Shown here: positions 1 through 8,418 of the stretch, piece by piece
Layout: every line of letters begins with the position of its first letter
Numbering within the stretch: position 1 is the first letter of the stretch
Notes under the pieces: model-generated
What the model saw: only the letters and a program-made list of their open reading frames with translations
What the model was told of the DNA's origin: nothing
The model's database searches: none
Made by a program: the position numbers and the translations under genes
Assembly (NCBI GenBank): GCA_905236165.1
Contig: CAJOOC010000169.1
Span: forward strand, 1-53,143
Origin: an uncultured Prevotella sp.
GTDB taxonomy: Bacteria > Bacteroidota > Bacteroidia > Bacteroidales > Bacteroidaceae
DNA length: 53,143 bases
Direction: 5' to 3'

Positions 1-212
1 GTATTAAGTATGTGTAAAGTAAATCGCAGTGCGCAGCAAAAAATTCGTGAAATTCGAGAAATTCGTGGTAGAGAAAAGAATATGCGTACTTCAGAAACTT
101 GAATTGAAATAATAAAAAACAACACCCCGACCCTCAAGTGGGAAAGCCCCACCCCGACCCTCCCCAAGGGGAGGGAGAATTTGTTAATTCGTTAATTCGT
201 TAATTTGTTAAT

Positions 213-995
213 TTGAAATCCGTTCGTCCAAAGAAGAATCTGGGACAGCACTTCCTTGAAGACCTGACCATAGCGCGTCGCATCGCTGATACGGTGGATG
301 CGTGTCCCGACATACCCGTACTGGAGATTGGTCCAGGCATGGGCGTCATGACACAATACTTGTATCCCAAGGATCGCGAATTCAAGTGCGTGGAGATAGA
401 CAGGGAGTCCGTTGCCTACCTGCAGGAGGCCTACCCCAAGCTGCGTGGCAACATCATCGATGGCGACTTCCTCCGCATGGATCTCAACGAAGTCTTCGGC
501 GGTAAGCAGTTTGTGCTCACAGGCAACTACCCCTACGACATCTCATCGCAGATCTTCTTTAAGATGCTCGACAACAAAGACCTCATACCCTGCTGCACAG
601 GTATGATACAGCGCGAAGTGGCCCTGCGCATTGCTGCCTCACCGGGCAACAAGACCTACGGCATCCTCAGCGTGCTGATACAGGCGTGGTATAATACGGA
701 ATACCTCTTCACCGTTGACGAAAACGTGTTCAACCCACCCCCAAAGGTGAAGTCGGCGGTGATAAGGATGACACGCAACCAACGCACGGACCTGGGCTGC
801 GACTGGGCATTGTTCAAACGCATCGTCAAGGCCACCTTCAACCAGCGCCGCAAGATGCTGAGAGTATCGCTGAAGCAAATCGTCTCGACTGCCGATGCCT
901 TCGCCACCTCACCCGTAGACCTCACAAAACGTCCGGAGCAACTGACGCACGAAGAGTTTGTCACGCTGACAAACTATATCGGTACCCTGCTGTAG
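213..995 (+). CDS. rsmA: 16S rRNA (adenine1518-N6/adenine1519-N6)-dimethyltransferase RsmA/KsgA (TTG start)
   Basis: ORF begins TTG-AAA-TCC; KSVRPKKNLGQHFLEDLTIARRI ... LEIGPGMGVMTQYL ... LTGNYPYDISSQI motifs typical of KsgA. Confidence 0.95.
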   Translation: MKSVRPKKNLGQHFLEDLTIARRIADTVDACPDIPVLEIGPGMGVMTQYLYPKDREFKCVEIDRESVAYLQEAYPKLRGNIIDGDFLRMDLNEVFGGKQFVLTGNYPYDISSQIFFKMLDNKDLIPCCTGMIQREVALRIAASPGNKTYGILSVLIQAWYNTEYLFTVDENVFNPPPKVKSAVIRMTRNQRTDLGCDWALFKRIVKATFNQRRKMLRVSLKQIVSTADAFATSPVDLTKRPEQLTHEEFVTLTNYIGTLL

Positions 996-1089
996 AATCA
1001 CAATATTCCGAAACCCTGCTATAGAAACACAACATGCCGGCACTCACTCATGCCGGCACATCTCCCCAATACGCATGCTGCAGGCATGC

Positions 1090-1578
1090 TCAGCCCAGCT
1101 CTATCACCTCAAGGTCCCTTATGTTGCTGCCGTCAATGACGAAGCGCACAAGAGTTCTCACTGCCTGCTGGCCACTAAGTCCCGCTGCACCTGGGTTGAT
1201 ATGCAGCAGTCCAAGGTGCTTGTCGTACATCACCTTCAGTATGTGAGAATGGCCCGAGATAAACAGCTGCGGTCTGTCGTGACAAAGGATGCGATAAGCC
1301 TTAGCGTCATACCGGCCAGGATACCCGCCAATATGTTTCATCACCACATTCACATCCTCACACCTGAAGCTCAGCACCTCAGGAAACTCCATCCTCACAA
1401 ACGAGCCGTCAATATTCCCGCTGACGCCTCTGAGGAATGCCACCTCCTTTAACCTGTCGGCCACGCGGATGTCACCGAAATCTCCGGCATGCCATATCTC
1501 GTCACACTCTGCGAAATACTTTGCAAAGCGCTCATCCCAGTGGTTATGTGTATCTGAAAGCAGTCCTATCTTCTTCAT
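1090..1578 (-). CDS. YfcE/MJ0936-family metallophosphoesterase
   Basis: MKKIGLLSDTHNHWDERF ... GDFGDIRV ... SGHSHILKV ... LLHINPGAAG motifs. Confidence 0.9.
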   Translation of the reverse strand: MKKIGLLSDTHNHWDERFAKYFAECDEIWHAGDFGDIRVADRLKEVAFLRGVSGNIDGSFVRMEFPEVLSFRCEDVNVVMKHIGGYPGRYDAKAYRILCHDRPQLFISGHSHILKVMYDKHLGLLHINPGAAGLSGQQAVRTLVRFVIDGSNIRDLEVIELG

Positions 1579-1587
1579 GATATAAAG

Positions 1588-2061
1588 TTATGGGTTATAG
1601 GTGGTAACCTCCAGCAACGCCTTGCAGCCATTCAGGCAGTCTCGCCAAGTGGAATCGAAGTCGCCCGTATACCAGGGATCGGCAACATCCTGGCCCTTGC
1701 GTCCCTCATATTCCATAAGCGAGTGTATCTTTCCCTCGGGGTCACCACCGCACATACGTTCCATATTGCGAATGTTATAACGGTCCATGCCTATCAGCAG
1801 GTCATAATGCTCATAGTCGCGGCGCGTCAGCTGGCGTGCATACTTACCCTCACAGCCTATACCATGCTCTGCAAGCTTTCTGCGTGCAGGGGGATAGACG
1901 GGATTGCCTATCTCCTCCGTGCTTGTGGCAGCAGAGGCTATTTCAAATTGCTCTGCCAAGCCCGCATCCTCTACCAGCTTCTTCATAATAAACTCCGCCA
2001 TAGGGCTGCGGCAGATGTTGCCGTGACAGACGAACAGAATCCTTGTCGTTTTATCTTTCAT
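1588..2061 (-). CDS. low molecular weight protein-tyrosine-phosphatase
   Basis: ILFVCHGNICRSPMAEFIMKKL P-loop (CX5R-S) and VADPWYTGDFD. Confidence 0.93.
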   Translation of the reverse strand: MKDKTTRILFVCHGNICRSPMAEFIMKKLVEDAGLAEQFEIASAATSTEEIGNPVYPPARRKLAEHGIGCEGKYARQLTRRDYEHYDLLIGMDRYNIRNMERMCGGDPEGKIHSLMEYEGRKGQDVADPWYTGDFDSTWRDCLNGCKALLEVTTYNP

Positions 2062-2088
2062 TATGTTGTTTGATCAGTATGATTGCGT

Positions 2089-2643
2089 TTATTTGACAAG
2101 CTCCTTTTTTTCTCCCACGATATAAACTCCTTTCTGTGGTTTACTATCGCGTATGCCACTCAGCGTGATTAGAGGCTTGTTCAGGTCCTTGTCCAACTGC
2201 TGCATGGGTATGGTGGCAGTGGAAGTGTTTACGTCATTAATGGCAGTTGTCTCGTTATTGCTCCATACGGTAATCTTCGTAAATCTGGCGCGGTTGCCGT
2301 ACCGCCGTATGCGCACTTGATGGCATAGAAATCATCGTTTGATGCTTGGTCAATCCAATAGTTGGTTACATCGCAGAAAGCATAACGCTCGCCGTTGGCC
2401 ATACTGCGCGTACCGAAATACCTTCGTGGTAGGACGGCCACAGATGTTTGCCCAGCGCAGGTGCGTGTATGGACAGTAGGGCGACGTGCCAGTTTTCATG
2501 TATTCGGGAAGGTTCTGTACGAACTCGCGTCCGTCGGCATTCGACTGTCCTGCATAGAGAAATATGCTCTTCTTCACAGCCATTGCCGACGTGAGCAACA
2601 GGCTGCACATAATGGTCAAAAGGTTTTTCTTCGTCATTTCCAT
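2089..2643 (-). pseudogene. degraded secreted sialate O-acetylesterase-like (SASA/DUF303) protein
   Basis: Three overlapping minus-strand ORF fragments (2350-2643, 2229-2441, 2089-2316) in different frames: KKSIFLYAGQSNADGREF, then YAFCDVTNYWIDQASNDDFYAIKCAYGG, then a secreted-protein tail GIRDSKPQKGVYIVGEKKELVK. Confidence 0.75.
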
Positions 2644-2751
2644 TGCAAAAAAAGATTATCGGGTACCTCAGCCCTATTTAAGACTGCTACTAGTTTTAAG
2701 GCTCAAAGTTACAATTAAGTTTTGAGATACGCAAGAAAAATGGTTGTATAT

Positions 2752-2782
2752 TTTGCCATTTCGGGAATTATTGTTACTTTTG
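2752..2782 (+). promoter_or_regulatory. Bacteroidetes-type promoter TTTG-N19-TACTTTTG
   Basis: TTTG 2752-2755, TACTTTTG 2775-2782, upstream of the PfkB kinase. Confidence 0.7.
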
Positions 2783-2841
2783 CACCAAATTATCTAACAC
2801 AATCTGGCGGGAATAACCACAATCCCGTTGCATATCGAAAC

Positions 2842-3756
2842 ATGGATAGAAGGATAATAGGCATTGGCGAGACCGTTCTCGACATTATTTTTCGCAACGA
2901 CCAGCCCTTGAAGGCGGTGCCCGGAGGCTCCACATTCAATGCCCTCATCTCTATTGGGCGCACCGGCACGCCCTGTGTCATGGCCACAGAGGTGGGCGAT
3001 GATCATGTTGCCGACATTGTGACCTATTTTCTCAAGGCCAACAACGTTGACACCTCATACGTGTTCCGCCACAAAGGCACGCAATCGCACGTTTCGCTGG
3101 CTTTTCTCAATGAGCAGAACGATGCGCAGTATCAGTTCTACAAGAACCACGCTGCGCTGACCATGGACAATGACATGCCCGAGGTGCATGAGGGCGACAT
3201 CGTGCTCTTCGGCTCATACTTCGCCATCAGCCCCATGTTGCGCACATACGTCGCCACCTTCCTCAAGAGGGCCAAGGCTGCAGGGGCCATACTCTACTAC
3301 GACATTAACTTCAGAGCCTCACACCTTGCTGACCTCCCCGCCACGATGCCCCACATACTGGAGAACATGCAGCTCGCGAGCGTGGTGCGCGGCTCAGCAG
3401 AAGACTTCCAGATTCTCTTCGGATGCAACGATGCCGCAGAGGTCTACAAGAAACACATCTCCCCCCATTGCCCTGTCTTCATCTATACCGACGGAGCCCA
3501 CCCCATACGCCTCTTCACACCCACGCTGTGCGAGTCCTTTCCCGCCAAACCCATTGAGACCGTCAGCACCATCGGTGCCGGCGACAACTTCAACGCAGGC
3601 TTCTGCTATGCCCTCTATCGCTCAGGGATTACCGACCCCACCGCTCTCAACGTCCAGCAATTCGCACCGCTCATAGCAATGGGACAGCGGTTCTCATCGG
3701 CCGTATGCGCCACTTTAGACAATTATATCCCCGAAAAACTAATTACAGAGGCATAA
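2842..3756 (+). CDS. PfkB-family carbohydrate kinase (fructokinase-like)
   Basis: MDRRIIGIGETVLDIIFRNDQPLKAVPGGSTFNALI ... ETVSTIGAGDNFNAGF (PfkB signatures); start moved from 2722 to ATG 2842, downstream of the promoter. Confidence 0.9.
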   Translation: MDRRIIGIGETVLDIIFRNDQPLKAVPGGSTFNALISIGRTGTPCVMATEVGDDHVADIVTYFLKANNVDTSYVFRHKGTQSHVSLAFLNEQNDAQYQFYKNHAALTMDNDMPEVHEGDIVLFGSYFAISPMLRTYVATFLKRAKAAGAILYYDINFRASHLADLPATMPHILENMQLASVVRGSAEDFQILFGCNDAAEVYKKHISPHCPVFIYTDGAHPIRLFTPTLCESFPAKPIETVSTIGAGDNFNAGFCYALYRSGITDPTALNVQQFAPLIAMGQRFSSAVCATLDNYIPEKLITEA

Positions 3757-4023
3757 CAGCAGAATCTGCGCCACACTTTCAGTTAAGGAGTGTGAAAAGG
3801 AACAGTAAAAAGAGTGCCTCCATTGACAATAGTCAACAAAAGAGGCTTGTGTGCGCACACATTTAGCAAAATATTTGCAAGAACCACAGAATAGATGTAC
3901 TTTTGCATCAGAAATCAAGGAGATACTAAAGCGGGTTACTCCTGATGGAAACGGAACCAGCGATGGTTCCAAGTATTAACAAAATTGATTGAAAAGGATA
4001 AAGATTGTAAAGGAGATACAGTT

Positions 4024-4101
4024 ATGATCAAGAAAGTATTGGTTTGGATGGTCAACCATACCCCGGTAACAGAGCCATCCTACTATGCTGAGACACGCTG
4101 A
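4024..4101 (+). CDS. 25-aa micro-ORF MIKKVLVWMVNHTPVTEPSYYAETR
   Basis: ATG preceded by AAAGGAGATACAGTT (good Shine-Dalgarno spacing); lies inside the 3898-4313 unit. Confidence 0.35.
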   Translation: MIKKVLVWMVNHTPVTEPSYYAETR

Positions 4102-4262
4102 GAAGAGTGCCGAAGCATAGAATGAAAGGGAAAAAGGTTTTTTCAGGATTAGTAAAAGAATTGTTTAGGTTAGTTAGTTGAAGTTTTCGAAGGCCATTCG
4201 TGCGAAGTGAAGCAACTCTTCACTATCGCCCGGGCCGGAAAACAAAAGAGCCTCAGGCTCAG

Positions 4263-4313
4263 GTTCTGGATGCATTTTTATCCGTGAGGACGCATTCAGA
4301 GCCTTTTTTTATG
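4263..4313 (+). terminator. intrinsic terminator
   Basis: GGTTCTGGATGC ... GCATTCAGAGCC (12 bp incl. G-U) followed by TTTTTTT; preceded by GAGCC-TCA-GGCTC hairpin. Confidence 0.8.
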
Positions 4314-4472
4314 CCCGCAAGTCAGCATGGAAACAAAAAAACATACGGGAAAATGCGTCCGTATGCAAAAAAAGTAGTATCTTTGCAGACACAACAGCCG
4401 TGCAGAGCGGCTGTCAAGACAACAAACAATACAGAAACATGAGTGGGGATAACATAACCCACCTAAACGAAA

Positions 4473-4778
4473 ATGGTAAAGCATATCATCCTCTGGACAC
4501 TCAAAACTGAGTTGTCCGCATCCGAGAAAGAATCCGTTAAGCAGGGCATCAAGGAAGGTCTTGAAGCCTTAGTGGGCAAGGTGCCCGGCCTGCTTCAGTG
4601 CAAGGTGAACATCAGTGGCCGTCTCGACACGTCCAACTGCGACGTGATGCTCGACAGCACCTTGGAGAGCCCCGAAGCCCTCAAGGGATACGCCACACAC
4701 CCCGACCACGTGGCCGTGGCCGACACGAAGGTGAGGCCATACACCATACAACGCGTGTGCCTCGACTACGAAGAGTAG
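4473..4778 (+). CDS. Dabb (stress-responsive A/B barrel) domain protein
   Basis: MVKHIILWTLKTELSASEKESVKQGIKEGLEALVGKVPGLLQCKV ... typical Dabb pattern; own TATCTTTG box near 4378. Confidence 0.85.
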   Translation: MVKHIILWTLKTELSASEKESVKQGIKEGLEALVGKVPGLLQCKVNISGRLDTSNCDVMLDSTLESPEALKGYATHPDHVAVADTKVRPYTIQRVCLDYEE

Positions 4779-4838
4779 CCCGCTACGGCTGGACTGCAAA
4801 AAACCGGCACCAGCCTGGGCAAGAAGAACAGCAGGCTA

Positions 4839-5180
4839 TTACTGGCCTACTACTCCCTCTATCCAGCCTGCCACCTTCGACATACCACGCTTGCCCTTGA
4901 CGCGAAGCGTCTTCTTCTTGAAACGGGCACGATATTTTGCAAAGTCACTCAGCTGCGCATTCGACATCTGAGACTTATACTCATTGATGTAAGCCTTCAG
5001 AAACTCATCATACTTCACTTCTATAGTGGCAAGGCTATCCTGCCCCAGGTCGTCATCCTGGGTATTCTCCACACTGGCTACGAAAGCCTTGAAGTCAATC
5101 ATGAATGTCTCTGTATCGCCTGCAAAAACGTGTGACATGCAGACAAAAGAGAGCGCTGCTGCTAAAAACAATCTTCTCAT
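4839..5180 (-). CDS. small secreted hypothetical protein
   Basis: Signal peptide MRRLFLAAALSFVCMSHVFAG; start set at MRRLF, downstream of tRNA-Met on the same strand. Confidence 0.7.
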   Translation of the reverse strand: MRRLFLAAALSFVCMSHVFAGDTETFMIDFKAFVASVENTQDDDLGQDSLATIEVKYDEFLKAYINEYKSQMSNAQLSDFAKYRARFKKKTLRVKGKRGMSKVAGWIEGVVGQ

Positions 5181-5241
5181 ATACATTATCCTTAAAAAAA
5201 AAGAAGAACTTACGAATCCTCGTATGCTCTTCTCGTTTTGG

Positions 5242-5315
5242 TAGCGGGAGGGGGCCACGATCCCTCGACCTCCGGATTATGAATCCGACGCTCTAACCAG
5301 CTGAGCTATCCCGCC
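5242..5315 (-). tRNA. tRNA-Met (CAT), atypical T arm
   Basis: Minus strand GGCGGGATAGCTCAGCTGGTTAGAGCGTCGGATTCATAATCCGGAGGTCGAGGGATCGTGGCCCCCTCCCGCTA; 7-bp acceptor, D arm and anticodon stem are good. Confidence 0.85.
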
Positions 5316-5547
5316 ATCAACCATCGGGAAAGGGCATCCATATAGTGCCATTCCCAATTTGCGGGTGCAAAGTTAGTCATTTTTTTTCTAATGTGCAAAT
5401 TTTTTTGCAAGAAATTGCGTCAACACCCATAATTGTTACCGAAACAGCACGTAAAGACCGATATCTTTTAGTAACTTTACACCTCACAAAGAAGGCTTTG
5501 GGTGTAGACGCTTCCCCACCCCCGTAAAAGAACCTAAGCAACGACAC

Positions 5548-5991
5548 ATGGCATTACACAACACTCTCGGTAAATGGGGCGAGGACATCGCTGCCAGCTA
5601 TCTCATCTCTCATGGATGGTACATCAGGCATCGCAACTGGCTGTGCAACCACAAGGAGATTGACATTGTGTGCATCGACGAAGACATGACGACGCTGCTC
5701 ATCGTGGAGGTAAAGACACGCAGCACGGATGCCTTCGGCGACCCCGACGAGTTCATCTCCTTAGAGAAGAAGAACAACCTCATCAGCGCGGCGCAGGCCT
5801 ACATCAGGAGTTACAATCTCTCTCACCTCGCCGTGCGATACGACACCATCTCCGTCATCGGCACCCCCGATGTGGGGCATCGCGTAGAGCACAAGGAGGG
5901 AGCCTACGACGTATCGTCACAGCTCGACTTCAGGGAGCATGAATACCACAAGACCGTCTACAAGAAGCGACACCGCAAAGGACGATGGTAG
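5548..5991 (+). CDS. YraN/UPF0102 family endonuclease-like protein
   Basis: LGKWGEDIAASYLISHGWYIRHRNW ... LLIVEVKTRS ... RYDTISV. Confidence 0.92.
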   Translation: MALHNTLGKWGEDIAASYLISHGWYIRHRNWLCNHKEIDIVCIDEDMTTLLIVEVKTRSTDAFGDPDEFISLEKKNNLISAAQAYIRSYNLSHLAVRYDTISVIGTPDVGHRVEHKEGAYDVSSQLDFREHEYHKTVYKKRHRKGRW

Positions 5992-6077
5992 GCCTGGGGA
6001 CGAAATATGGCTTCGCAGAGGCTACTATGAAAATTAAAACACCCTACAAACCGAATCTTAAACAAACAAAAAAAACT

Positions 6078-6998
6078 ATGGCAGACAAGAAGATACCCTC
6101 ATGGGACGAGCTGCTGGCATCGCTCAACAGCGCAATTCAGCACCCCAACGACACCGGTTGGGACATCTACCGCTACCTCAGCGCGCACTATAAAGAGATG
6201 AGCTCCGTAGAGGCACGCACGCTGCTGGCTGGCTACATGAAGCTTCCCCTCACCAAGCCCTCGCTGCTCCACTCATGCATCCTCAGCGTTGCCCTGAAGA
6301 TGTCGGAGCTCTTCCCCGACTTCAACCTGCTCCGCTTCCTCGTACTCTGGGGCTTTGACGTCAACCTGCGCGCCGAAGACCGCATACAGCAGACCTCCAA
6401 CGACGGCAAGACCTATATTTCCCTTGAAGACAAGGCCGAACGCGACGTGAGGAAATACCTCACCGACCATCCCGCCGACTGTCCCATGCAGGCCGTCAAG
6501 GAACTGCCCATGATAAGCCAGCCCGTCATAGGCTACGTCAACAGCTATGATGCCAACAACGACTACTTCCACATCTTCGACAACCTCTCGCGCCACTTCG
6601 TGGCCATCAGTCCGAAGGTGACACCCGATATTGGCGAATTCGTATGGTTCACGCCAATCATACCCCGCAACAGCACCTTCAAGTCTGCCGTCATTATCAG
6701 GCAGGAAGAGCACCAGCGGGGCAGCGAGCTCTTTGGGCTGACAGATGCCGAGGTGACATTCGTAAACACGAAAGACCGTTACTTCGGCTACAAGCTGCTC
6801 AGGCAGCCACCCTCCACCACCGAGGGCAGCTACACCCCAGAGGGTACGGCAGCCACTAAGGTCATCAGCAAGACTGGCGGGAAAACCTCATCCCGCGCCC
6901 CATTGAAGAAAGGCCAGCACGTCAAGCTTCTGCTCTTCCTCACCCGCGGCAAGGATGGCAATAAGCACAACCATGTAGCCGAGGCAATAGTGCAATAG
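6078..6998 (+). CDS. hypothetical protein
   Basis: Long ORF; start placed at MADKKIPSWDELLASL; no family recognised. Confidence 0.75.
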   Translation: MADKKIPSWDELLASLNSAIQHPNDTGWDIYRYLSAHYKEMSSVEARTLLAGYMKLPLTKPSLLHSCILSVALKMSELFPDFNLLRFLVLWGFDVNLRAEDRIQQTSNDGKTYISLEDKAERDVRKYLTDHPADCPMQAVKELPMISQPVIGYVNSYDANNDYFHIFDNLSRHFVAISPKVTPDIGEFVWFTPIIPRNSTFKSAVIIRQEEHQRGSELFGLTDAEVTFVNTKDRYFGYKLLRQPPSTTEGSYTPEGTAATKVISKTGGKTSSRAPLKKGQHVKLLLFLTRGKDGNKHNHVAEAIVQ

Positions 6999-7149
6999 GG
7001 AAATCCCCCTACTTAATTAGAGAAATCACCTTGCCGAAATGACCCGGACTCCTTACTTTTGCAGATGAAAACAGACACTATCCACCCGAGGTGGGCACCT
7101 GAGCCGTAACGGAGCGAAGCATCCCGCCTCTTAAAACGAGAAAGAAGAT

Positions 7150-7944
7150 ATGATGAAGAAGTTTTTATTTGCAACACTGACAAGCATCGCCGTCGTAATG
7201 GGAGCCTCAGCCCAGAGCCACACCGACAGCCGGTATTACAATCCTCAGACGGGCAGGATGGAATATTCCCGCGGGCCGGTCAGGGAGCCACGTCCCGCTA
7301 TAGTGAGCAGTCCCTCAAGGCCTTACGGCAACTACGACCACAACCGCCCATACGCCTTCCCCGACACTTACGTAGGACTGCGCATCGGACCCGCATTCAC
7401 CCATGTCACCTCTGACGACCCCGCCCTCGACGGCGGTTCCTGGAAGACAGGCCTCAACGTGGGCGTGGCAGTGGGCAAGGCCCTCTCCTATCATGCCCCT
7501 GTATACCTTGAGACAGGGCTGTACTACACGGAGAAAGGCGGCAAGGGCTCACATTCATCAAACAAGGAATTCACCTACAGCCTGGACTATCTGGAACTGC
7601 CTCTGCTGCTAAAATATAAAGTCCCCGTAGACAGGGAGTTCAGCCTTGAGCCATACTTCGGCGGCTACTTCGCAGTAGGTGTGGGCGGCAAAATCAAGGA
7701 CTACGCTAACCGTGAGGCCTACAGTTCCTTCTCCTCCAACGCTTATGACAGCGGCACATTCCGGCGCTGCGACGCAGGACTGAAATTCGGCATCGGTGCG
7801 GCATACAAGCTGTCACCCCACCCCATGGCTGCCGAGGTATACATGGAGTTGGGCTACGACCTCGGACTGGCAAACGTATGCCACGACACCTTCAGCCAGG
7901 CAAAGAACGGAGCCCTGACGCTGAACTTCGGAATAAACATGTAA
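7150..7944 (+). CDS. outer membrane beta-barrel (porin-family/PorT-like) protein
   Basis: Signal peptide MMKKFLFATLTSIAVVMGASAQ; alternating beta-strand C-terminal region ending LTLNFGINM. Confidence 0.8.
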   Translation: MMKKFLFATLTSIAVVMGASAQSHTDSRYYNPQTGRMEYSRGPVREPRPAIVSSPSRPYGNYDHNRPYAFPDTYVGLRIGPAFTHVTSDDPALDGGSWKTGLNVGVAVGKALSYHAPVYLETGLYYTEKGGKGSHSSNKEFTYSLDYLELPLLLKYKVPVDREFSLEPYFGGYFAVGVGGKIKDYANREAYSSFSSNAYDSGTFRRCDAGLKFGIGAAYKLSPHPMAAEVYMELGYDLGLANVCHDTFSQAKNGALTLNFGINM

Positions 7945-8002
7945 AAGGAACCACGGAATGGCGTTATGACGGCATGATAAACGCTATAACGCAACAACTA
8001 AG

Positions 8003-8042
8003 AAAAAGACCCCGCAAGCATAAAACTTACGAGGTCTTTTAT
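8003..8042. terminator. intrinsic terminator, probably bidirectional
   Basis: AAAAGACC...GGTCTTTT stem between the OMP gene and tRNA-Phe. Confidence 0.65.
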
Positions 8043-8048
8043 TTAACG

Positions 8049-8121
8049 TGGTGCCAACGGGAATCGAACCAGTGACACAAGGATTTTCAGTCCTTTGCTC
8101 TACCAACTGAGCTATGGCACC
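8049..8121 (-). tRNA. tRNA-Phe (GAA)
   Basis: GGTGCCATAGCTCAGTTGGTAGAGCAAAGGACTGAAAATCCTTGTGTCACTGGTTCGATTCCCGTTGGCACCA. Confidence 0.97.
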
Positions 8122-8418
8122 AAGCGCAAAACAGGTCACTAACACTGCCCTTTACCACCCCTGATAAGTGCCTGTTCCCTGTTTGCGGGTGCAAAGGTAC
8201 GAACTTTTTCCCGTTCCACCAAATATTTTTCGTTTTTTTTTCACTAATCCACGTTATTTCCTCATTTTCCCACTCTATACTTGACAATCGTCATTTGGAA
8301 AAGCAACACCCTCATTCAAAAAAAACACCTATTCAATTATCGGAAGTAGAGGTGTTGTAGTTATACAGCAGACATATCTTCACCCAATTTATGAATATGG
8401 TCAAGTCTTGCTGAGGGC

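Larger units (their letters stand above)
3898..4313 (+). ncRNA. candidate free-standing structured RNA / micro-ORF transcript
   Basis: Promoter TTTG(3874-3877)-N20-TACTTTTG(3898-3905); hairpins GGAACC-AGCGAT-GGTTCC, GGATGG...CCATCC, CTATGCT...AGCATAG, extended stem 4183-4243; terminator 4263-4313; no long ORF on +. Confidence 0.5.

Noticed and set aside
3898-4313. tmRNA, RNase P RNA or SRP RNA at this locus
   Set aside because: No tRNA-like ends or ALAA-type tag, no GAGGAAAGTCC P4-like motif, no SRP GGAA/AGCAG domain seen; an Rfam scan is still needed
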